From positions 1 through 36,295 of IMG/VR virus record IMGVR_UViG_3300022701_000064: DNA of 36,295 nucleotides; one strand, written 5' to 3'. Source of the stretch: a virus. The translations under genes and the position numbers were made by a program. Each line of letters opens with the position of its first letter. Position 1 is the first letter of the stretch. Positions 9,002 through 14,562 of this stretch are shown in pieces. Under the pieces are notes generated by a model. The model saw nothing but the letters and a program-made list of their open reading frames with translations. It searched no databases and was not told the DNA's origin.

Positions 9002-10192
9002 TTAAAAGATTTTATCCATCGGCCTCATTTTCTTCCTCATCTCCTCCCGGTTCTGATGGGTGTATGCCTCAGTCTGCCTGATATTCTCATGGCCGGCAAA
9101 TTCCTTTGCAGATAATAAATCCTTTGTTTTATTGTAATATAGAGTGATGAAGGTGTGCCGGCCTACATGAAAATGAATGTTTGATTTTATTCCCAGCTCC
9201 ATGGCAATATCTTTAAAAACCCGGTTTGCATATTGCTCAGCAAAATCATTAAATATTTTCTCACCGGGCCGGTGATCCCGGATGGCATCATTGAAAAGCT
9301 CTTTGGCAATTTTATTCAGTGGGATCTCCAGGATCCTGTTTTTCTTTCTATTTTTAAATGGAACAAATGTGAGAATATTATTCATATTCCATTCAGCATT
9401 CACACGGATCAGATCTGAGATCCTGAGGCCGGTCATACAGGAGAATAAAAAAGCTCTCAGCATCGATCTCCGGATTTGAGGGATCTCAGCTGATTTATAA
9501 TATTCATATAATTTTTTGAGATCCTCCTCAAATATGGCTCTCCAGTTTCCTTTGGTGGATGAGATAGTAAAATAATGATATGGATAAATAAATTTGATAT
9601 TATCTTTCATGGCCTGCCTCAGATATGTTTTTACCACCTTGTGGATGGTCCACCTGGAATTGGTATTGTTATCCAGCCGGGAGGCCATTGTTTTTTTTAG
9701 GTAATTATCAAAACTGAGAGCCCAATTTTCATCAAAATTACTGAACATGATCACATCCTGGAAAGCCTTTATTTTTCTGAGAGCCTTTAAATGATTCAGA
9801 TATGTGGAATAAATGATCTCTCTCTCCCTCATCCTGAATCTGATTTTTTTCTCCATATACTGGATAAAATCTTTCTTTGAAAAATTATGCTTGTAATCAT
9901 ACAGGAATTTATTCATAGTGAGAGGGATCTCAGAGAGCCTGTAATACTTAAAAATCTCATTCATTTTTGCAATCTCACTCCGGATCATCATGTTGTGATC
10001 ATCAGCATCATGATCATCCTGGAACCGGTGCCGGCACAATCCATTCTCATGATCAAATTTATCCACCGGCCAGCGAATATCAAGGGGGATCTCCTTTTTC
10101 TTTCCTGAGATTTTTACCCGGATATAAAGGCTGGAGATCCCGAACCTGGATATCCTTTGTTTGTTAAAAATCACTTTGATACTGCCATTCAT
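9002..10192 (-). CDS. int: Tyrosine recombinase / phage integrase
   Basis: A 396-residue enzyme that cuts and rejoins DNA to integrate and excise the prophage. The N-terminal part (to about residue 90) is an arm-binding-type domain common in Bacteroidota integrases. A SAM-like core-binding domain follows at about 105-205, then the catalytic domain. The catalytic set is visible: Arg257 in TGLRISD, the HVGR motif with His342 and Arg345, His368 in AGHEN, and the tyrosine nucleophile Tyr377 in AYTH. All are present, so it should be active. It lies on the minus strand beside the repressor, as expected for lysogeny genes. ATGTTGA direct repeats lie just upstream of its start. Confidence 0.97.
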   Translation of the reverse strand: MNGSIKVIFNKQRISRFGISSLYIRVKISGKKKEIPLDIRWPVDKFDHENGLCRHRFQDDHDADDHNMMIRSEIAKMNEIFKYYRLSEIPLTMNKFLYDYKHNFSKKDFIQYMEKKIRFRMREREIIYSTYLNHLKALRKIKAFQDVIMFSNFDENWALSFDNYLKKTMASRLDNNTNSRWTIHKVVKTYLRQAMKDNIKFIYPYHYFTISSTKGNWRAIFEEDLKKLYEYYKSAEIPQIRRSMLRAFLFSCMTGLRISDLIRVNAEWNMNNILTFVPFKNRKKNRILEIPLNKIAKELFNDAIRDHRPGEKIFNDFAEQYANRVFKDIAMELGIKSNIHFHVGRHTFITLYYNKTKDLLSAKEFAGHENIRQTEAYTHQNREEMRKKMRPMDKIF

Positions 10193-10208
10193 GTTTTCTG
10201 TTTTTTAA

Positions 10209-10229
10209 ATGTTGAACCAATGTTGAACC
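10209..10229 (+). repeat. Tandem ATGTTGAACC repeats (two further ATGTTGA copies downstream)
   Basis: Two copies of ATGTTGAACC start at 10209 and 10220, an 11-base period equal to one helical turn. ATGTTGACC at 10360 and ATGTTGAA at 10447 share the core. The cluster lies directly upstream of the integrase start, which suits arm-type integrase binding sites. Confidence 0.55.
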
Positions 10230-10384
10230 GTACATATAATAATGAGGCTCATTTGTGAGCCAGTATGGCCCTTTTTTTCACATTTATGGCACCTGGAGAG
10301 AGAAAAGAGCCTCCCACCGGGGCTCATTTCATCACTGTAAATCAGGCAATTAATATTAAATGTTGACCTGATGTTTTTTTGATT

Positions 10385-10409
10385 GCAATAAATGCTCCTC
10401 ATTTATTGC
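10385..10409. promoter_or_regulatory. Perfect 10-bp inverted repeat, candidate operator
   Basis: GCAATAAATG and CATTTATTGC flank the 5-base spacer CTCCT. There is no T-run in the correct position on either strand, so it is unlikely to be a terminator. The right arm continues as TTATTGCGTT, the same ten bases found in the repressor/Cro intergenic region at 10964-10973, which suggests binding of the same regulator. Confidence 0.5.
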
Positions 10410-10461
10410 GTTTATTACAGTATGAATTGTTTTTTTTATTAAATGGATGTTGAATAGGATA

Positions 10462-10872
10462 TCAGTTTCCAGCTTTATCCCTGAGCATTTTTATCATATC
10501 ATCTTTAGCTCTCAGCAATTCATTTAATAAATCCACCTCCCTTTTGAGTGAATCCTTTTGCTTTGAGAGCTCATCTCTTTTTTGGGCAATTGATTCATAT
10601 TTTCCCCTGGATTCATTGAGCTGATTATAATATTCAGGATCAATTTCAGTAATTACATCCAGTCCATTTTCCTGGAGAAAACCTGTAAACCTTTTGTATG
10701 ATCCAGGGCCATAAATCTGGAGGAGTTTTACGAACTCTTTCAATTTGATCTGATGCACACCACTTTCATATCTATTATATGAGGAGGGTTGAATATTAAG
10801 AAGATCAGCCACCTGGCTTTGTGTGTAACCATGCTCAATCCTCATTTCTCTCAGCAAAACGGGTATATCCAT
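10462..10872 (-). CDS. XRE-family HTH regulator, probable lysogeny repressor
   Basis: A 136-residue protein when started at the ATG at 10872. An in-frame GTG at 10935 would add 21 residues unlike the family. Residues about 1-55 are a lambda-repressor-type helix-turn-helix (LREMRIEHGYTQSQVADLLN, then SSYNRYESG). The C-terminal half is a coiled coil (KRDELSKQKDSLKREVDLL) for oligomerisation, with no self-cleaving peptidase domain. Induction must therefore work by something other than RecA-driven autocleavage. It is divergent from the Cro-like gene and sits next to the integrase, which argues for the repressor role. Confidence 0.85.
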   Translation of the reverse strand: MDIPVLLREMRIEHGYTQSQVADLLNIQPSSYNRYESGVHQIKLKEFVKLLQIYGPGSYKRFTGFLQENGLDVITEIDPEYYNQLNESRGKYESIAQKRDELSKQKDSLKREVDLLNELLRAKDDMIKMLRDKAGN

Positions 10873-10935
10873 AATCCATGATAGTTGTATAAGCAAATTA
10901 ACCATGGCAGATGTATTTTGTTTGGTAGTTATCAC

Positions 10936-11028
10936 ACAATGTTTTGCGTTTTTTGTTGTTATATTATTGCGTTATTTATATTTTAGATTGCGATTTAAGC
11001 AATAATTGTATCACGAAAAAAGCAAAAC
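10936..11028. promoter_or_regulatory. Divergent early promoter/operator region
   Basis: This AT-rich region lies between the repressor and the Cro-like gene. TTGCGTT occurs at 10944-10950 and 10967-10973, and ATTGC/GCAAT form an inverted repeat at 10987-10991 and 10999-11003. TATATTTT at about 10976-10983, with TTG about 20 bases before it, resembles a Bacteroidota promoter. These are the expected operators of the lysis/lysogeny switch. Confidence 0.6.
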
Positions 11029-11265
11029 ATGTGCCAAATGCCTGTAAATAAGATTGATGAGGTGATCCGGAGCCGAGGATTTAAAGAGCTAAAACCAACT
11101 GATGAACAGCTCAAAAAAATGGATACCTCTCTGAAAATGTGGAATAAATGGATCCTGAAAAAACGGGATCCGGAGCTTTATCAGCTGCCAGCCATCGCCG
11201 ATTTTTTAGGCTGCAGCATCTCTGAACTGGTTGGATCAAAACCAGTTTTAGTATCTGCCAACTAA
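11029..11265 (+). CDS. Cro-like small HTH protein
   Basis: A 78-residue protein at the head of the early operon, divergent from the repressor. The C-terminal half has a helix-turn-helix-like pattern (LYQLPAIADFLGCSISELVG), in which 'LPAIADFLGCS' fits the recognition part of an XRE domain. An alternative ATG at 11038 removes three residues. By position it should act as the early switch protein opposing the repressor. The domain match is by eye only. Confidence 0.75.
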   Translation: MCQMPVNKIDEVIRSRGFKELKPTDEQLKKMDTSLKMWNKWILKKRDPELYQLPAIADFLGCSISELVGSKPVLVSAN

Positions 11266-11277
11266 AAAAAATGAATC

Positions 11278-11580
11278 ATGGACCAGAAAAAACGTATCAG
11301 ATCACTCCTCACCTCCCTGGTAAACCAGCGACAAAAGCAGGGAGATATGAGGATCAGAACTTTATCAGGCTCAGAATGCAGAGCCATCACGGTGATCAGA
11401 AATGAGCTGGATTACCGGAAAAATCAGGATGATAAAGCTCATATCCGGATGATAAAAAATCTGGAATATCACATCCGGATCCTGATGCCAGGACCGGGAT
11501 CAAAATTCAGCACTTTCAGGAGCCAGCTCATTGAGCTAATCGAAGATTATAAGCCTATCACAAAACCACTGGAAGCATGA
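11278..11580 (+). CDS. Hypothetical early protein
   Basis: A 100-residue basic protein that appears helical. No motif is recognised. It follows the Cro-like gene by 12 bases and overlaps the next gene through ATGA (11577-11580), so it belongs to the early operon. A role in DNA metabolism or host takeover is possible but not visible in the sequence. Confidence 0.75.
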   Translation: MDQKKRIRSLLTSLVNQRQKQGDMRIRTLSGSECRAITVIRNELDYRKNQDDKAHIRMIKNLEYHIRILMPGPGSKFSTFRSQLIELIEDYKPITKPLEA

Positions 11581-12107
11581 GAAAAAATTTATCCATTGAG
11601 CAGCTGGAGAGATTACTCATCTCCAGGAGATACGGCCAGATCCATTTGAAGCATATGAGATCTGAGCTCAGCCAGGATACCAGATCATCAATCATTGTGG
11701 CCAGCATTGATAAAATTGATGATATCCTGGAGGCCAATATTCCGCAGAGTTTTAAATCACAGATTCCAAAAAATTTACCCATGAAAGAGATCCATTTATA
11801 CACTAATAACCCAGCAAATCCGAAACTGGAGAAGCTCTTTGTTTACCTGGTAAAAATAGGATACCAGGTGATCATTGATGGCCTGAAATTTTTAAAGAGG
11901 AGGAGAAAGCCGGCCAGGCGTGGTGATTATATCCTGATCAATAAATCAATCACTCCAGATCATTTTGGAGCACTGATGAATGATGATTATTTCAACCGGT
12001 ACATCAAAAATCAACACCTGCAAATCATTCAAACATATCCAGGCAGATATGAGGTGGCAGATAAAAACAATGCATACTGGCTGATCAATAAAACCTGGAT
12101 AAAATAA
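11577..12107 (+). CDS. Hypothetical early protein
   Basis: A 176-residue basic protein. The middle contains a very basic cluster (KFLKRRRKPARRGDY), suggesting contact with nucleic acid, and the C-terminus ends in ADKNNAYWLINKTW. No family is recognised. It overlaps genes on both sides (ATGA at 11577, and TAATG with the next start at 12107). Confidence 0.75.
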   Translation: MRKNLSIEQLERLLISRRYGQIHLKHMRSELSQDTRSSIIVASIDKIDDILEANIPQSFKSQIPKNLPMKEIHLYTNNPANPKLEKLFVYLVKIGYQVIIDGLKFLKRRRKPARRGDYILINKSITPDHFGALMNDDYFNRYIKNQHLQIIQTYPGRYEVADKNNAYWLINKTWIK

Positions 12108-12367
12108 TGGATAAAAATATCAATTACAGATTTATCTCTCCAGACACCATTAAACCAGAGATAAAAGAAAAAAATCACTCTGCAATCCTGCAATCACTCT
12201 ATTCAATCAGGATGAACATTGATCACATTGAGAGGCTCACATTTGAAATGTACGTAGATCAAAAGGATCAAAAATTCATTGATGATCTAAAAATGATTAA
12301 AAAGGAATTTGGAATCATCATGGCCACCTGGAAGGAACGCAAAAACGGGAATAATAAACCAGATTAA
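12107..12367 (+). CDS. Hypothetical early protein
   Basis: An 86-residue charged helical protein translationally coupled to the preceding gene through TAATG. No motif is recognised. It has the same GATC-rich base use as its neighbours, which indicates long residence in this genome. Confidence 0.7.
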   Translation: MDKNINYRFISPDTIKPEIKEKNHSAILQSLYSIRMNIDHIERLTFEMYVDQKDQKFIDDLKMIKKEFGIIMATWKERKNGNNKPD

Positions 12368-12369
12368 TT

Positions 12370-12579
12370 ATGCCTAAAATCCAGCAATTATTTGAAATCA
12401 ATGTCACTCCTCAAAAGTTCCTGGATCGCTGCAGTGATCAGGAGCTCTATGAGGTTTATTTGCTAATGAATCAGCCGGCCATCCATAACAGGCTGGCAAA
12501 ATTTAACTGCCGGCCTAATGGAGCCACAGCCAAAAGGAGGTTGGAGAGTTTTCCGCAGCCAGACGTAAACAATATATAA
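12370..12579 (+). CDS. Hypothetical early protein
   Basis: A 69-residue protein two bases after the previous stop, started at TTATG. It has two predicted helices (PQKFLDRCSDQELYEVYLLM) and a basic C-terminal part. No family is recognised. Confidence 0.7.
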   Translation: MPKIQQLFEINVTPQKFLDRCSDQELYEVYLLMNQPAIHNRLAKFNCRPNGATAKRRLESFPQPDVNNI

Positions 12580-12595
12580 TTAACTCAAATAAACT

Positions 12596-12868
12596 ATGGG
12601 AACATTATTAAATCAGCTACCACGGAAACACTTCGATTTTAGTTCTAAGGATATAACAGAACAAATATCTCTTATGAAAGAGATATGCATTAAAACTGGA
12701 ATTTCATTCGATCAACTTGTAAAAGTTTATGAAGTCAGGAACAAACAGAGAGAGCTCGATCTTCGATGGAATGATGGGGATATTAAGGATGAACAATTAT
12801 CCGGATTTGGTGATTTACTTGGCGAATTGAATATGTTAATAAATAGATTAATTGAAAATGATGATTGA
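12596..12868 (+). CDS. Hypothetical protein, compositionally foreign
   Basis: A 90-residue acidic helical protein. Its codon use differs from its neighbours: AGT-TCT-AAG, CTT, GGC and several TCGA words (12633-12775), which are rare elsewhere. This suggests recent acquisition. The N-terminus reads MGTLLNQLPRKHFDF and a helical domain follows (SLMKEICIKTGISFDQLVKVYE). No family is recognised. It is the last gene before the structured RNA region. Confidence 0.7.
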   Translation: MGTLLNQLPRKHFDFSSKDITEQISLMKEICIKTGISFDQLVKVYEVRNKQRELDLRWNDGDIKDEQLSGFGDLLGELNMLINRLIENDD

Positions 12869-12886
12869 TTCGCGGCAATCATCGGT

Positions 12887-12949
12887 GATCCCTGGCAGGA
12901 GTTTTATTGTGTTTTCTCCTGGCCACCGGTTCAATCCCGGAAGGGATCA
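12887..12949 (+). ncRNA. tRNA-like structured RNA lacking a D arm (candidate)
   Basis: A 7-bp outer stem (GATCCCT 12887-12893 with AGGGATC 12942-12948) closes two hairpins and is followed by an unpaired A as in a tRNA discriminator. The first hairpin is TGGC-AGGAG / CTCCT-G-GCCA (12893-12925), with a 14-base loop at 12902-12915 and one bulged G. The second is CCGG TTCAATC CCGG (12926-12940), with the 7-base loop of a T arm. There is no D arm and the middle loop is not a 7-base anticodon loop, so it is not a standard tRNA. Some pairing could be chance in a genome rich in CCGG and GATC. Confidence 0.4.
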
Positions 12950-12950
12950 C

Positions 12951-13069
12951 AAAAGGGAGAGGATTTGGCTTTGTGCCATGTGCCATAAAACATGGTTAAA
13001 AATGTATCTATACACTAATACAAAAAATGCACCTGGTTTGATTAGCCTCTCCCTTTTTTTTCAAACCAG
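12951..13069 (+). terminator. Long-range stem with T-run; alternative antiterminator pairing
   Basis: AAAAGGGAGAGG (12951-12962) pairs perfectly with CCTCTCCCTTTT (13046-13057). T-run 13054-13061 follows the GC part, as in a terminator closing a large loop. Inside the loop CCATGT and ACATGG can form a 6-bp hairpin. A competing 9-bp stem, CTGGTTTGA (13033-13041) with TCAAACCAG (13061-13069), would trap the 3' arm CCTCTCCC in its loop. Two mutually exclusive folds suggest attenuation or processing in front of the membrane-protein gene at 13086. Confidence 0.45.
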
Positions 13070-13085
13070 ATAAAAATCAATCACA

Positions 13086-13679
13086 ATGGAAAAATTTTAT
13101 TTAATCCTCACAATGGTGGTTTTTTTTAGTGGATACTTTGCTATCTATTTCCTGGTAAAAGGGCACAAAATCACTGAATCTGTATCTGCATCATTTTACT
13201 CCTGGGATCATACGGATGCAAAACCCTGGACTGATCGATTCTTTTTCAGGATCATGATTGCAGGGATCTCCATTCCCTGGTTTTTTTTGGTGCCTCAGTG
13301 GAGTGGATGGCTGGCAGGATCCCTGGTTTTATTAATTGGCCAGGCTGCACATTTCAGGCAGAAAGCTCCCTATATTTTAACCATGCACATGATTGGATCC
13401 TTTGCCGGGATCCTGATGGCCTTGATCTCCATTGGATTATATTTTGGCCATGTTCATTTTGCCATTTATCCTGGCTGGAAAGAGATCTCCATCACCTGGG
13501 AGAATCTCTGGTATTTCACTTTTTTGATTGCCGGCCTGGTTGGATCAGCTGCAATCAAATTTGATTGGATCAAAAAAATTCCGGCCGTGGTCCGTGAGAA
13601 TAAAACCTGGTGGATTGAAATCTATTTCTTTATTCTGGCAGTGATTGGAGCATCCATTGGATCCTGGTTATATAAATAA
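13086..13679 (+). CDS. Polytopic inner-membrane protein
   Basis: A 197-residue protein with about six hydrophobic segments: residues about 4-25, 57-72, 75-90, 98-124, 140-158 and 175-195. Short loops rich in Trp and His lie between them (KPWTDRFFF, YPGWKEISITW). No enzyme motif is seen and the family is not recognised. It opens a run of three envelope genes (membrane protein, lipoprotein, small lipoprotein) before the replication gene. An exclusion or envelope-modifying role is inference from that setting. Confidence 0.8.
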   Translation: MEKFYLILTMVVFFSGYFAIYFLVKGHKITESVSASFYSWDHTDAKPWTDRFFFRIMIAGISIPWFFLVPQWSGWLAGSLVLLIGQAAHFRQKAPYILTMHMIGSFAGILMALISIGLYFGHVHFAIYPGWKEISITWENLWYFTFLIAGLVGSAAIKFDWIKKIPAVVRENKTWWIEIYFFILAVIGASIGSWLYK

Positions 13680-13686
13680 ATTTACC

Positions 13687-14112
13687 ATGAGGGGAATATT
13701 GATCCTATCACAAATTTTAATCCTTTTTTCCTGTTCATCAGATCCGGAGATTCAGCCTCAATTGAGGATTGCTGAATCATGTGATCAGTGCCTGGATTCA
13801 CTGGCCTTTTATAAACAGTACATTGATTCAACCAGGATTTATAAAGATTCCCTGTATATGTATAAACCGGATTTATGTGCCATTGATAGCTCTGAATATT
13901 GGTGGCCAGGTGATCCATATCAGCCTGGGGATACCCTGAGGATTTACCGGGGATGTTATATGCCAGATTCTCTCTTTTATATCCGGATCCCTCCAGGGGG
14001 TCCAATTGGTGTGCCTGGCAGTGAGATCAATTGCGAATGGCATAGGCATTGGCTTGATTCCATTTGTGAAAACAAAGAAATAATACTCCAGCAATATGGA
14101 TGCAATGAATAA
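13687..14112 (+). CDS. Cysteine-rich lipoprotein
   Basis: A 141-residue protein. The start at 13687 gives a complete lipoprotein signal (MRGILILSQILILFSC) with the lipobox LFSC. An upstream in-frame ATG at 13645 would bury the signal and overlap the previous gene. The mature part carries further cysteines (CDQC near the start and four or five more) and an aromatic-rich middle, so it probably forms disulfides in the periplasm or on the outer membrane. Function is unknown. It overlaps the next gene slightly. Confidence 0.8.
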   Translation: MRGILILSQILILFSCSSDPEIQPQLRIAESCDQCLDSLAFYKQYIDSTRIYKDSLYMYKPDLCAIDSSEYWWPGDPYQPGDTLRIYRGCYMPDSLFYIRIPPGGPIGVPGSEINCEWHRHWLDSICENKEIILQQYGCNE

Positions 14113-14332
14113 ATCAGATAAATATTATCTCAGTGAGAGGAGGATTAAAAGCCAGGATGATTCAATGAAATTTACGGTAATTGGATGGATTGGGATCATC
14201 CTGATCATCATCATCCTGGCATTAACCAGCTGCAGTGATCGGGTGACCTGCCACACCTATACCAAAACCAAATATAAAAGGGAGAATGTAAAATATAAAC
14301 CTGCCATTTATACTATAAAAGTAAAAAAATGA
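14105..14332 (+). CDS. Small membrane-anchored protein or lipoprotein
   Basis: The ATG at 14105 gives a 75-residue protein with a short polar N-terminus, then one hydrophobic segment ending in LTSC, and a basic tail (TKTKYKRENVKYK). An internal ATG at 14165 gives MKFTVIGWIG and a perfect lipoprotein signal with that LTSC lipobox (cysteine at residue 23), leaving a mature part of about 33 residues. That start may be the real one, or both may be used. Short lipoproteins of this kind can be outer-membrane spanins or exclusion factors, but the gene is far from the lysis cassette. Confidence 0.65.
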   Translation: MNKSDKYYLSERRIKSQDDSMKFTVIGWIGIILIIIILALTSCSDRVTCHTYTKTKYKRENVKYKPAIYTIKVKK

Positions 14333-14562
14333 ATGAATTACTCTATCACCTTGTCAATTACGCCAAAGAGGTAAAAAAGATGAGGGAGGCTCAGAAAAAC
14401 TATTTCAGTACAAGGAAAACAACGTGGCTCATAAATGCAAAGGATCTTGAAAAGCAGATTGATCAGGATACTGATCAAATTTTATCAAAGGAATTTGAGG
14501 AGGCATTTATGGCCCAATGTGAATCAATTTTTTCAACACAAAACCAGGAGAAATCTGAATGA
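14329..14562 (+). CDS. Hypothetical protein upstream of primase-helicase
   Basis: A 77-residue helical, charged protein with no motif. It overlaps genes on both sides by four bases (ATGA at 14329 and 14559), so it is translated with the primase-helicase. It may be an accessory replication factor, judged only from coupling. Confidence 0.7.
   Translation: MNELLYHLVNYAKEVKKMREAQKNYFSTRKTTWLINAKDLEKQIDQDTDQILSKEFEEAFMAQCESIFSTQNQEKSE

Larger units (their letters stand above)
10193..10461. other. Intergenic region with direct and inverted repeats between integrase and repressor
   Basis: No convincing gene is present. The region holds four plus-strand direct repeats of ATGTTGA (10209, 10220, 10360, 10447; the first two read ATGTTGAACC), and hairpins GGCTCA/TGAGCC at 10246-10261 and GAGCC/GGCTC at 10307-10325. 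There is also a 10-bp inverted repeat at 10385-10409. Integrase arm sites, an attachment site and repressor sites are the likely contents. Confidence 0.5.

Noticed and set aside
10205-10402. 65-codon open frame on the minus strand upstream of the integrase
   Set aside because: It runs through the direct and inverted repeats of the regulatory gap, has an unlikely composition and no resemblance to a protein family.
12887-12949. Ordinary tRNA or tmRNA
   Set aside because: No D arm, no 7-base anticodon loop, no encoded CCA and no tag reading frame.
12852-13073. 73-codon open frame with CAMCHKTW, possible HNH or zinc protein
   Set aside because: It overlaps the structured RNA and the T-run, codon pattern is unlike neighbours, and only one Cys pair is present. 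A real small protein remains possible.
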